Assembly: GCA_001799635.1 (NCBI GenBank)
Contig: MGTV01000003.1
Location: 1-40,269 of the forward strand
Reading direction: 5' to 3'
DNA: 40,269 nucleotides
Source: Elusimicrobia bacterium GWA2_62_23
GTDB taxonomy: Bacteria; Elusimicrobiota; Elusimicrobia; Elusimicrobiales; UBA9959
The translations under genes and the position numbers were made by a program. How positions within the stretch are numbered: the stretch's first letter is position 1; the number at the start of each line of letters is the position of its first letter. The notes under the pieces were generated by a model. The model was not told the DNA's origin. It saw only the letters and a program-made list of their open reading frames with translations, and ran no database searches. Shown here piece by piece: positions 16,436-23,795 of the stretch.

Positions 16436-17445
16436 TGGACACCAGGCTGAGCGAAGAAATAAAGCGGCTGACGGCCCTGGGCCTGCACCGGCGCTGCGTG
16501 GAGGGAGACCTTGCGCGCGTGGCAGGGCTCACGCTCGAGATCAACCGGCTCAAGAAAGAGCGCAACGCCGTGGTCTGCGCGCATGTCTACCAGACGCCGG
16601 ACATCATTCTGGGCATCGGTGACCTGGTAGGCGACTCTTATAAACTGGCCGACGACTGCCGCAGGACCGAGGCGGACGCCATAGTTTTCTGCGGCGTGCA
16701 TTTTATGGCGGAGACCGCCAAGATCCTGAACCACTCCAAGAAGGTTTACGTCCCTTCCTCCAACGCCGGGTGCTCGCTCTCCGAAGGCATAACCGCCGCC
16801 GACGTCCGGCAGCTGAAGGCCGAGCATCCCGGCCTGCCGGTGGTGACCTACATAAACACCTCGGCCGAAGTGAAAGCCGAGTCCGACTGCATAGTGACCA
16901 GCGCCAACGCCGAGAAGATCCTGCGCAGGATGTACGAGCGGCACAAGGCCGTGATCTTCGTGCCGGACCGGTTCATGGGGCTCAACCTGGCCCGGGCGCT
17001 GGGCAAGATTCCGGGGAAGGATATTTTCCTCTGGAAGAGCTCTTGCGTGGTGCACGAACGCTTTCAGCCGGAACTGATAGACGTTTACAGGAAAAAATAT
17101 CCCGGCCTGGTGGCGCTGGCGCACGCGGAGTGCCCGTCGGAACTGATCAAGGCCGTGGACTTTATGGGCGGCACCGGCGACATGATGCGCTACGTGGAGA
17201 GCACGAACGCGGCCGCCTACCTGCTGGTGACGGAATGCGGCTTCGGCGAGCTGGCGAAGCTGCGCTTCCCGGAAAAGAATTTCATCGCGATGTGCCGCCT
17301 CTGCCCTTACATGAAGAGCATCACGCTGGAGAGCGTGCTGGCGCTGCTGAAGGACCCCGCTCCCCGCGAGGTGCTGGTGCCGGAGGCCGTGGCCGCGAAG
17401 GCCAAGGTGGCGATAGACAGGATGTTCGAACTGGCCGCGGGCTGA
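16435..17445 (+). CDS. nadA: Quinolinate synthase
   Basis: [4Fe-4S] enzyme that condenses iminoaspartate with dihydroxyacetone phosphate to quinolinate in de novo NAD synthesis. From ATG 16435 it is 336 residues. The cluster cysteines lie in SNAGCSLSEG, TECGFGE and CRLCPYMK; CAHVYQTPDI and the VHERF segment are also conserved. The ATG overlaps the preceding stop (TGATG). An in-frame ATG at 16417 would add six residues inside the GDPD gene and is less likely. nadB and nadC are not in the window. The gene ends 3 nt from the end of a convergent gene, with no visible terminator between them. Confidence 0.94.
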   Translation: MDTRLSEEIKRLTALGLHRRCVEGDLARVAGLTLEINRLKKERNAVVCAHVYQTPDIILGIGDLVGDSYKLADDCRRTEADAIVFCGVHFMAETAKILNHSKKVYVPSSNAGCSLSEGITAADVRQLKAEHPGLPVVTYINTSAEVKAESDCIVTSANAEKILRRMYERHKAVIFVPDRFMGLNLARALGKIPGKDIFLWKSSCVVHERFQPELIDVYRKKYPGLVALAHAECPSELIKAVDFMGGTGDMMRYVESTNAAAYLLVTECGFGELAKLRFPEKNFIAMCRLCPYMKSITLESVLALLKDPAPREVLVPEAVAAKAKVAIDRMFELAAG

Positions 17446-17448
17446 GTT

Positions 17449-19368
17449 CTATTTCTTTCCGGTGCAGCGCTGCTGCGTCAGCGAGCGCGCTTCCGCCGCC
17501 TGAGGCCAGGCGGCGGAGGCTTTTTTAAGGGCCAGCCCCAGATCGGTGCAGGCTTCTTTTGAGCCGGTCTCCAGCCGCAGGACCGCCCTGGAGAAAAAGG
17601 CCGCTGCCTGCGCGTCCGGCACCGGGCGCGCGTGCTTGGGAGGATAGGCGGCCAGATAGACCGCCTCGCCGCACTGATCTTCGCCGAAGGCGGCATCCTT
17701 GAGCTTCGCGGCCAGCGCACAGGCGGTAAGCCGTGTTTCCAAACTGTCGGGGTCGGCCTTGGCCGACTTTTCCAGGAATTCCCTCGCCCCTTTCAGGTCC
17801 ACGGCCAGCAGGGCCTTAACGGCCTTGTCGGCGAGCCGCTTGCCTTCGGCTTCGCCGGCGTGGAAAGGCCTTTCCGGAGGAGCGCCCGCGCCTACGGGCG
17901 GCTCAACGTTGCTGGCCCGGGGCAGGCCGGCCTCGGCCTTGGCGGCCTCCGCTTCCCTGCCCGCCCGGCGGAACATCTCCGCGGCGGCGCGCAGCAGCGA
18001 GGGACGCCATTTTTCCAGGTCCCGCTTCAGGGCCGGGTTCCAGGGGTTCTCCAGGACGGCCTGCCGCAGCGTTTCCTTGTCCGCCAGCAGGCGGCCGAGC
18101 CTGGCGGCGTCCCGGCGCCGCAGGCGTTCCAGCGCCGCCACTATGCGCTCGCCGGCCTCTTTGTCGCGCGCCCTGTTGGCCGAGTGGTCCAGCGCGTAGG
18201 CGCAGGCGTAGGAAAGCAGCACCGCGAAATCCTCCGGGGCGGCGCGGGCCGGCAGCAGGCGGCGCGGTTCGGGTATCCCTGCCGGGTCCGTCTTGAGGCA
18301 GCGGGCCGCCGCGCGCCCGAGGGCGGCGCTCACGAAAGGGGCGTAGCTCTTGAACCAGTGTACCCCGTCGGCCAGTTCGCGGCCGCCGGTTATGCCGTCC
18401 GCCGCCGCGGCCGAGAACTCCTTCTCCAGGTCGGCCAGGCAGGCGCCTTCCTCGGCGGCCACGCGCCGGATCATGCTGTTGCGCTCCGGAGAACACCGGT
18501 CCAGGGCGGGATCGTACTTCAGCGCGGCCGCGTATTTTTCCCGGGCTTCCTTTTTCCTGCCGAGCGCGTCCAGCGCCCGGCCCGAGTAGAACAGCGAGAA
18601 AGGCTCGCGCGGCCCCCAGCGCCGGGAGAGGAACCGGAGGGCGGCCTCAGGGTCTTTATAGGCCAGCCGTATATCCTCAATTGCGCCAGCTGGCGGATAG
18701 CCGGAGGGCGGAAAATCCCGGAGATTGGCCGGCAGGGTGCAGAACATCAGGGGTACGCCCTTCTGCCTGGCCAGCGTTGCCATCTCGCGCAGGCGTCCCT
18801 CGTGAACGGCCAGGGAAACGGCCGCCGGCGCTTCTTCCGGCGGCAGGGACAGGCCGGCCAGCCGGGTCTTTATCTTCCTGGCGCGCCGGTCCAGGTCGGA
18901 GCGGAAGTCGGGGCAGAAATCCTGGCCGGTCTCGTTATTACCGCTGAGCACCACGAGCAGGTCCGGCCGGTAGGCGAGGGCTTCTTCTACCACGGCGAAG
19001 ATGCGCCGGCTTTCGTAAGCCGGCATGCCGCAATTCACCAGCTCCGTCTTCTTGCCGGGGAAAGAGCGGCTGAGGAATTCCAGCAGGCGGTCCTCGCCGC
19101 GGCCCAGCAGGCCGGCGGCCGATTCCCCGGCCACAAAGACCCTGGCCGTGCCAGCCGGCTTCGGCATGGAGAACTCGAAGGGGACCGCGCGCGGCCGGCC
19201 GGGCACTATCCTGGCCGTGCTGTCCGGTTTCGTTTCCGTCCGGAAGAAGGGCTTCTTTATGTCGCCGCAGAAATAATCGCTCCCGACTTCGCCGGCCGCC
19301 GCCGCGCCGGGCAGGAGGCAGGCCGCCGCGTAAAGCGCGGGGAGGAGGAAAAGGCGGAGCTGGTTCAT
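17449..19368 (-). CDS. Secreted SGNH-type hydrolase with TPR segments
   Basis: A 639-residue protein with a Sec signal peptide (about 1-25). The first half is an SGNH/GDSL-like domain with GESAAG in place of GDS (residues 81-86), VNCGMPAYES (block II), LSGNNETG (block III) and DGVHWF near residue 337 (block V). A TPR-like stretch (about 245-285, FYSGRALDALGRKKEAREKY) sits inside the hydrolase part. The C-terminal half is alanine/arginine-rich helical repeat (TPR-like, EFLEKSAKADPDSLETRL). Related proteins with the GESAA and GNNE motifs occur in deltaproteobacteria-type genomes. The substrate is unknown; an envelope polysaccharide ester is one guess. Confidence 0.7.
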   Translation of the reverse strand: MNQLRLFLLPALYAAACLLPGAAAAGEVGSDYFCGDIKKPFFRTETKPDSTARIVPGRPRAVPFEFSMPKPAGTARVFVAGESAAGLLGRGEDRLLEFLSRSFPGKKTELVNCGMPAYESRRIFAVVEEALAYRPDLLVVLSGNNETGQDFCPDFRSDLDRRARKIKTRLAGLSLPPEEAPAAVSLAVHEGRLREMATLARQKGVPLMFCTLPANLRDFPPSGYPPAGAIEDIRLAYKDPEAALRFLSRRWGPREPFSLFYSGRALDALGRKKEAREKYAAALKYDPALDRCSPERNSMIRRVAAEEGACLADLEKEFSAAAADGITGGRELADGVHWFKSYAPFVSAALGRAAARCLKTDPAGIPEPRRLLPARAAPEDFAVLLSYACAYALDHSANRARDKEAGERIVAALERLRRRDAARLGRLLADKETLRQAVLENPWNPALKRDLEKWRPSLLRAAAEMFRRAGREAEAAKAEAGLPRASNVEPPVGAGAPPERPFHAGEAEGKRLADKAVKALLAVDLKGAREFLEKSAKADPDSLETRLTACALAAKLKDAAFGEDQCGEAVYLAAYPPKHARPVPDAQAAAFFSRAVLRLETGSKEACTDLGLALKKASAAWPQAAEARSLTQQRCTGKK

Positions 19369-19408
19369 GGGTTCTGTCCGGGGCCTATGGCACGGCGGGC
19401 GAAGATTT

Positions 19409-19414
19409 ATTATA
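19409..19414 (-). promoter_or_regulatory. -10 element for the SGNH-TPR gene
   Basis: Minus-strand TATAAT at 19409-19414, about 40 nt upstream of the start codon at 19368. The divergent rlmN may use TATTCT at 19439-19444 on the plus strand. No clear -35 boxes are seen for either. Confidence 0.45.
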
Positions 19415-19480
19415 GTTTAGCTGGCCGCCGGGCAAAAGTATTCTAGCAAACTCCGCCGCCGGCCGGTCCGCGATCGGTTT

Positions 19481-20524
19481 ATGACAGAAAAAAAAGACCA
19501 ACACGCCGCCGCGCCGCTCCCGGACCTCCGCAATTACACCCGCCCGGAGCTGGAGGCCGCCCTGGCCGGCCTCGGCGAGAAACCCTCCCACGCCGCCGCC
19601 ATTTTCAACGCCGTTTACAAGAAGCACGCCGCAAACCTGGCCGCCCTGCCGCTGGTCCCGGTCCGCGTGGGCGCGGCGCTGGTCCGCGGTTTTTCTCTGA
19701 AGCCGCTCGAGGCGCCGGAGTTGCTGCGCGTCTCGCGCGACGGCACCAAAAAGATGCTTTTCAATTTCAGCGGCGGCGCCCCGGCCGAATGCGTGGTGCT
19801 GCCCGCCAAGGACCGCCAGGCCGCCTGCCTCTCCTCCCAGTCGGGCTGCGCCTGCGGCTGTACCTTCTGCGCCACCGGCGGCCTGGGGCTGAAGCGGTCC
19901 CTGGAGCCGCGCGAGATAACGGCCCAGTTCGAGGCCTGCCTTAAGGAGGCAGGCACGCTCAACAGCCTGGTTTTCATGGGCATGGGCGAGCCTTTCCTTA
20001 ACTGGGAGAACGTGAAAAAGGCCATTCTCATACTTTCCGACAGCAAGGGCCGCCATTTTCCGCAGGCCAAGATGACGGTCTCCACCGTGGGCGTGATCCC
20101 GGTAATAGAGGAACTCGCCGCTTCGGACCTGAAGGTGCGCCTGGCGGTCTCGGTGGTGGCCGCCGAAAAAGAACTGCGCGCCCGCCTGGCGCCCATGGAG
20201 AAAGTTTACCCCATCCGCAGGGTGGTAGAGGCCGTGCGCGCCTATTGCCGCGCCAAAGAGGCGCTGGTGATGTTCGAATACATACTTTTTCCCGGCGTGA
20301 ACGACCGGCCTTCGGATTCCGCGCTGCTCGCCGGGCTCATAGGGGATATCCCCTGCCGGGTGAACCTCATACCTTATAATCCCCCCGGCGGCCCGGGCGG
20401 CGAGACACCGCGCATAAAGGCGTTCCAGCGCGAGCTCATAGCCGCCGGCGTTCGGACCTACCTGCGCCTCGAGCGCGGCGCGGACATAGGGGCCGCCTGC
20501 GGCCAGCTGGCGGCGGGGAATTGA
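19481..20524 (+). CDS. rlmN: 23S rRNA (A2503-C2) / tRNA (A37-C2) methyltransferase RlmN
   Basis: Radical SAM methyltransferase of 347 residues. The [4Fe-4S] motif reads CACGCTFC with ligands C123, C127 and C130; C125 is an extra cysteine. FMGMGEPFLNWENV, STVGVIP and YILFPGVNDRP are standard RlmN/Cfr-family segments. The C-terminal IGAACGQLA holds the second catalytic cysteine. The start has no Shine-Dalgarno. It is followed after a few nucleotides by a response-regulator gene, which has its own -10 overlapping the rlmN stop region. Confidence 0.94.
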   Translation: MTEKKDQHAAAPLPDLRNYTRPELEAALAGLGEKPSHAAAIFNAVYKKHAANLAALPLVPVRVGAALVRGFSLKPLEAPELLRVSRDGTKKMLFNFSGGAPAECVVLPAKDRQAACLSSQSGCACGCTFCATGGLGLKRSLEPREITAQFEACLKEAGTLNSLVFMGMGEPFLNWENVKKAILILSDSKGRHFPQAKMTVSTVGVIPVIEELAASDLKVRLAVSVVAAEKELRARLAPMEKVYPIRRVVEAVRAYCRAKEALVMFEYILFPGVNDRPSDSALLAGLIGDIPCRVNLIPYNPPGGPGGETPRIKAFQRELIAAGVRTYLRLERGADIGAACGQLAAGN

Positions 20525-20530
20525 TATACT
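20525..20530 (+). promoter_or_regulatory. -10 element placed for a leaderless response-regulator mRNA
   Basis: TATACT is followed by exactly 6 nt and then ATG 20537. The same TANNNT-N6-ATG geometry is seen at mutL (38422) and folD (23094). Confidence 0.5.
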
Positions 20531-20536
20531 ATGAGC

Positions 20537-20929
20537 ATGGAAAGCCGGAAGAAGATAGTGATAGTCGAGGATAACGAGGTTTTCGCGGCGCTGCTGACCG
20601 CCGCCCTCGAAGAGGAATTCGAGGTAGCGGCCGGGCACAACGGCTTGGAAGGCTTGGCCCTGTGCCGCGAGGGCGGCGTGGCCGCCGTGGTCACGGACAT
20701 CGGCATGCCTGAAATGGACGCCATGGCCATGCTCAGGGAATTCAATCTCTCCCCGGCCCTTGCGGCCCTCCCGGTGCTGGTGGTTACCGCCACCCACTTC
20801 ACCCGCCTCAGCCGCGACGAGATCTCCAGGTTCCCCCAGGTAAAGAGGATGCTCTCCAAAACGGACAGCATCGAGAAGATAGCCGCCGAGGTCCGCGCCG
20901 TTATAGGCGAAGCCGCCGGCCAGGCCTGA
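20537..20929 (+). CDS. Single-domain response regulator
   Basis: A 130-residue CheY-like receiver with no output domain. Acidic residues (VEDN), the phospho-acceptor Asp in VVTDIGMPEMD, the Thr in VVTATHF and the Lys in MLSKTDS are all present, so it should be phosphorylatable. No histidine kinase is nearby; possible partners are motility or pilus signalling (pilT is 10 kb away). Start 20537 is preferred over 20531 because a -10 hexamer lies immediately before 20531, which would leave the first ATG at or ahead of the transcript start. Neither has a Shine-Dalgarno. Confidence 0.9.
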   Translation: MESRKKIVIVEDNEVFAALLTAALEEEFEVAAGHNGLEGLALCREGGVAAVVTDIGMPEMDAMAMLREFNLSPALAALPVLVVTATHFTRLSRDEISRFPQVKRMLSKTDSIEKIAAEVRAVIGEAAGQA

Positions 20930-20948
20930 CTTCCTCATTTCCCGAAAA

Positions 20949-20987
20949 AGCCCCCGCGCCGCCTGTAAGGGAGCGCGGGGGCTCTTC
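20949..20987. terminator. Bidirectional terminator between convergent genes
   Basis: Perfect 11-bp stem AGCCCCCGCGC (20949-20959) / GCGCGGGGGCT (20973-20983). It is flanked by A5 on the left and TCTTCGTTTT on the right. It serves the response regulator and the convergent methyltransferase gene. Confidence 0.85.
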
Positions 20988-21000
20988 GTTTTCCGCGGCG

Positions 21001-21747
21001 TCAGGCCTTGCGGGCCAGGCAGATGAGGCGGATGGTTTTGGCGGAGAGCGGGCGGCCGTCGAAGCCGCCCCAGAACTTAAGCGGTTCCAGGCCGGCTTTT
21101 CTCAGCGCGGCCGAGAGGGAGCGCTTGTCGTACATGCGGTCGAAGAAAGTCCGCTCCTGTATTCTGCCGGTCTTCTTGTCGATCCTGGTCCAGGTATTCA
21201 CCTGGCCGTCTTTGAAGGGCCGCCTGGCTTCCAGGAGGTAGTGGTCACCCAGGTCGTGCCAGTCCCGCGGCGTGAAATTTCGCCGGATAAGGTCCCCGTT
21301 TATGATGTCTATCAGGAACAGGCCGCCGGGCAGGAGCGCGCGGGCGACCCCTTTAAGGGTCTTCAGATCGTCCGAAAATTTCAGGAAATAGCCGAAGCTG
21401 GTGAAGAGGTTCACCGCCGCGTCGAATTCGCGGCTGAACTTCAGCCTCCGCATGTCGCCGCGCAGCAGGCGCAACGGGGTCTTTTTCTTTTTCGCCCTGG
21501 CCGCGGCTTCTTTCAGGTATTCCCCGGAAAAGTCCACGCCCGTCACCAGCAGGCCTTTCCGGGCGAACTCCACGGCGTGGCGGCCCGGTCCGCAGCAGAG
21601 GTCCAGCAGCGCGGCGCCTTTTTTTAATTTGAGTTGCTTCAGGACGAACGCCGCCTCGGCGGGGGCGTGGGCCACGGCCGCCGGGGAGGCGGGGTTGTAG
21701 AACGAATTTTTAAAGAAACCGGATTGCCAGTCTGACGCGATCTTCAT
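21001..21747 (-). CDS. Class I SAM-dependent methyltransferase
   Basis: A 248-residue methyltransferase with a textbook SAM-binding core: LDLCCGPGRHAVEFARKG (motif I), VTGVDFSGEYL (motif II) and RLLRGDMRRL. The rest (FDAAVNLFTSFGYF, GGLFLIDIINGD) matches the broad Methyltransf_25-like group common in bacteria. The substrate is unknown. It is the last gene of a minus-strand run, 12 nt after the lysine-rich secreted protein gene. Confidence 0.85.
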   Translation of the reverse strand: MKIASDWQSGFFKNSFYNPASPAAVAHAPAEAAFVLKQLKLKKGAALLDLCCGPGRHAVEFARKGLLVTGVDFSGEYLKEAAARAKKKKTPLRLLRGDMRRLKFSREFDAAVNLFTSFGYFLKFSDDLKTLKGVARALLPGGLFLIDIINGDLIRRNFTPRDWHDLGDHYLLEARRPFKDGQVNTWTRIDKKTGRIQERTFFDRMYDKRSLSAALRKAGLEPLKFWGGFDGRPLSAKTIRLICLARKA

Positions 21748-21759
21748 CGGGGCCGGCCG

Positions 21760-22173
21760 TTATTCGCCTCCGGGCGCTACAGGCAGCTGCCCCTGCGGCG
21801 TCTCTTCCTCGCCTATGGGCTTGGAAGGCTTGAGCTTGGCCGCCGACTGGGTCTTTTTCTTGGAGGCGGCCGCGCCTTTCTTGGCCTGCTTCTTCTTGGT
21901 TTCCTTCACTATGGGGTTGGCCTTCCTGTCGAACTTGTAGGTAGGCACGCTCTCGGCCGCGGTGAACTTGTATTCGGAGGCTGGTTCGGCCGGCTTCTTC
22001 TTTTTTTTCTTCTTCGCGGCCTTTTTTTTAGGGGCCGGTTTTTTGGCGGCGGGTTCGGTCTGGGAGTACCGTTCCTCTCCGGCGGTGCCGGAAGTTTCGT
22101 CTTGCGCTAAAGCGGGCAGGCAGAAAACCGCCAGCAGCAGCGCGGGCAGCAGCAGTCTAAGTTTCTTGGTCAT
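21760..22173 (-). CDS. Lysine-rich secreted protein of unknown function
   Basis: A 137-residue protein, not recognised. The N-terminus is a clear Sec signal peptide (MTKKLRLLLPALLLAVFCLPALAQ region; cleavage after ALA likely). The mature part is low complexity: two lysine-rich clusters (around 44-61 and 90-117) separated by the related units SEYKFTAAE and PTYKFDRKA, and an acidic C-terminus. It may bind an anionic envelope polymer (inference). Its ATG overlaps the folD stop as ATGA. Confidence 0.7.
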   Translation of the reverse strand: MTKKLRLLLPALLLAVFCLPALAQDETSGTAGEERYSQTEPAAKKPAPKKKAAKKKKKKKPAEPASEYKFTAAESVPTYKFDRKANPIVKETKKKQAKKGAAASKKKTQSAAKLKPSKPIGEEETPQGQLPVAPGGE

Positions 22174-23087
22174 GTGAGGATTATCTCTCCCTTCTTGTTT
22201 TCACCGGCTCCGCCGGCTTTGGCGGCCAGTTCGGCCGCCTTTACCGAGGCCTCTATGAGGCAGGCCAGGGTTACCGGGCCCACGCCGCCGGGTACCGGCG
22301 AAACTGCCGCGGCGCCGTCGGCCAGGTCCTTGAAGTCCGCGTCGCCGCACATCTTGCCGTTCTCGTCGAAATTGGTGCCCACGTCTATTACCGTCATGCC
22401 GGGCGGCAGCAGCTCTTTCTTGAGCCACTTGGCCTTGCCCACGGCGGTTATCACCAGGTCGGCGCCGCGGAAAACGGCCGCGAGGTCTTTGGTGCGGGTA
22501 TGGCAGACCGTTACAGTGGCGTCCAGGGCGGTAAGCATCTGCGCGAGCGGCCGGCCCACCACGGCGGAGCGGCCGGCCACGGCCACGTTCAGGCCGGAGG
22601 GGTTTATGCCGTGGAACTTCAGCAGGCGCACCACGGCCAGCGCCGTGCACGGCACGAAGTAGCCGCCGGTCTCCACTTCCGAGAATTTCTTGGCGATGAA
22701 CAGCCGGCCCATGTTGAGCGAGGACAGCCCGTCCACGTCCTTGGCGGCCGGGATGGAGTCCCAGGTCTCCAGCGTTTCGAAGCCGTCGGGCAGGGGGCGC
22801 TCCACCATGATGGCGTCGTAGGCCGGGTCCGCGCCCAAGCGGGCCAGCAGGGCCTTGAAGGCGGGGTAGCCCTCGGCCTGGTCCGGGGCGAAAAGTTTCA
22901 CCGTTATCCCCAACTTCTCGCAGGCGGCGATCTTGCGCTTCACGTAAACGGCGGAAGGGGAGTCCGCGAAATAATTGATGATGGCCAGCGACGGCGGCCG
23001 GCCGAGCGCCGTTTTCACGGCGGCTATCCGGGCCGGCAGGGCGTCCAGGATCTGCGCGGAGAGGGTTTTGCCTTCCAGTATCTTCAT
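22170..23087 (-). CDS. folD: Methylenetetrahydrofolate dehydrogenase/cyclohydrolase FolD
   Basis: Bifunctional one-carbon enzyme, 305 residues from ATG 23087 (307 from 23093). The catalytic Tyr and Lys are kept in VYVKRKIAACEKLGI, and the Asp in AKDVDGLSS. The NADP-binding Rossmann part (VAGRSAVVGRPLAQML) and PVPGGVGPVT are canonical. The usual VQLPLP signature reads VERPLP. The Gln that is functionally important in characterised FolD proteins is Glu here, which may alter or remove one activity. Start 23087 is favoured because a -10 (TAAAAT) sits 6 nt upstream of it. It directly follows a terminator. Confidence 0.9.
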   Translation of the reverse strand: MKILEGKTLSAQILDALPARIAAVKTALGRPPSLAIINYFADSPSAVYVKRKIAACEKLGITVKLFAPDQAEGYPAFKALLARLGADPAYDAIMVERPLPDGFETLETWDSIPAAKDVDGLSSLNMGRLFIAKKFSEVETGGYFVPCTALAVVRLLKFHGINPSGLNVAVAGRSAVVGRPLAQMLTALDATVTVCHTRTKDLAAVFRGADLVITAVGKAKWLKKELLPPGMTVIDVGTNFDENGKMCGDADFKDLADGAAAVSPVPGGVGPVTLACLIEASVKAAELAAKAGGAGENKKGEIILT

Positions 23088-23093
23088 AGGCAT

Positions 23094-23099
23094 ATTTTA
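23094..23099 (-). promoter_or_regulatory. -10 element placed for a leaderless folD mRNA
   Basis: Minus-strand TAAAAT at 23094-23099, then six bases, then ATG at 23087. The hexamer and spacing are identical to those before mutL. Confidence 0.5.
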
Positions 23100-23104
23100 A
23101 AATA

Positions 23105-23131
23105 AAAAGAGCGGCTTTTGGCCGCTCTTTT
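23105..23131. terminator. Terminator between the secreted-protein gene and folD
   Basis: Perfect 11-bp stem AAAAGAGCGGC (23105-23115) / GCCGCTCTTTT (23121-23131) with a 5-nt loop. Both strands show T-rich tails. It ends the transcript of the minus-strand gene at 23152-23670 and lies 11 nt from the first folD ATG. Confidence 0.9.
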
Positions 23132-23151
23132 TTCCCTTACGGCGGGCGGGA

Positions 23152-23670
23152 CTATTCCTCGTCCTCCACGTAGATGGAGCCGCTGAGGTAGCCGCTGCCG
23201 CTCAGGGAGAAGAAGCTGGTGCTCGGCCAGCCGGAAACGGAGATGCTGCCGCTCATGCTGGTGGAGCCCACCAGCTTCCCGTTGCGGTAGAACGTGGCGT
23301 AGACGTTGGGGTAAACGCTCTGGAAGATGTACTGGTTGGGGCGCACCCACATGGAGACCGAGGTGTTGATGTAGGTGTAATTGCTGGTCACCTTGCCGCC
23401 GTCGCCGCTGAAGGTGGCGGAGCCGGTGAGGTTCACGCTGGTGAAGCCGCCGTCCTGGCCGGGCACCCAGCCGTTGCCGTTAAGGCTGACGTAGCCGGAG
23501 ACCTGCACGTAGCGGCCCAGCTTGGCGCGCTTGGCCGGGGCTTCCGGCACCTGTACCTCGGGAGCCGCCGCCTTTATCTGCAGCAGCTGGTCGGCGAAGC
23601 TGAGCTCGGCGGCCTGAACGGCCTGCGCGGCGATGAACAGCGCGGTGAGCGCTAAAAATATCTTTCTCAT
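23152..23670 (-). CDS. Small secreted beta-rich protein of unknown function
   Basis: A 172-residue protein, not recognised. Its signal peptide is MRKIFLALTALFIAAQAVQA. The mature protein starts with a short helical stretch, then turns Ser/Thr/Gly/Tyr-rich with alternating residues (SVSMWVRPNQYIF, SMSGSISVSGW, SGSGYLSGSIYV), typical of an extracellular beta-sandwich. Start 23670 is set by a GGAGGG ribosome-binding site 5 nt upstream; the longer frame to 23784 is rejected. It is transcribed alone: an extended -10 at 23698-23706 and a terminator right after the stop. Confidence 0.7.
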   Translation of the reverse strand: MRKIFLALTALFIAAQAVQAAELSFADQLLQIKAAAPEVQVPEAPAKRAKLGRYVQVSGYVSLNGNGWVPGQDGGFTSVNLTGSATFSGDGGKVTSNYTYINTSVSMWVRPNQYIFQSVYPNVYATFYRNGKLVGSTSMSGSISVSGWPSTSFFSLSGSGYLSGSIYVEDEE

Positions 23671-23697
23671 TATACCCTCCATCCTGTCTATGGGGAT

Positions 23698-23706
23698 ATT
23701 ATACCA
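23698..23706 (-). promoter_or_regulatory. Extended -10 promoter of the secreted-protein gene
   Basis: Minus-strand TGGTATAAT, an extended -10 identical to the one at 14573-14581. It lies 28 nt upstream of the start codon. No -35 box is seen, and the region upstream is GC-rich. Confidence 0.65.
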
Positions 23707-23795
23707 AAAGGCGGTCACGTCGGCGGCGCGGCCGGTTTTTTTGTAACATATAAAAAGGCCCCCGGGGTCCACCGCGGGGGACATAAGGATCTATC

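Noticed and set aside
23758..23781. GC hairpin before the HcnAB-like gene as a riboswitch or attenuator
   Set aside because: Only about six base pairs form and no T-run or conserved riboswitch motif is visible.
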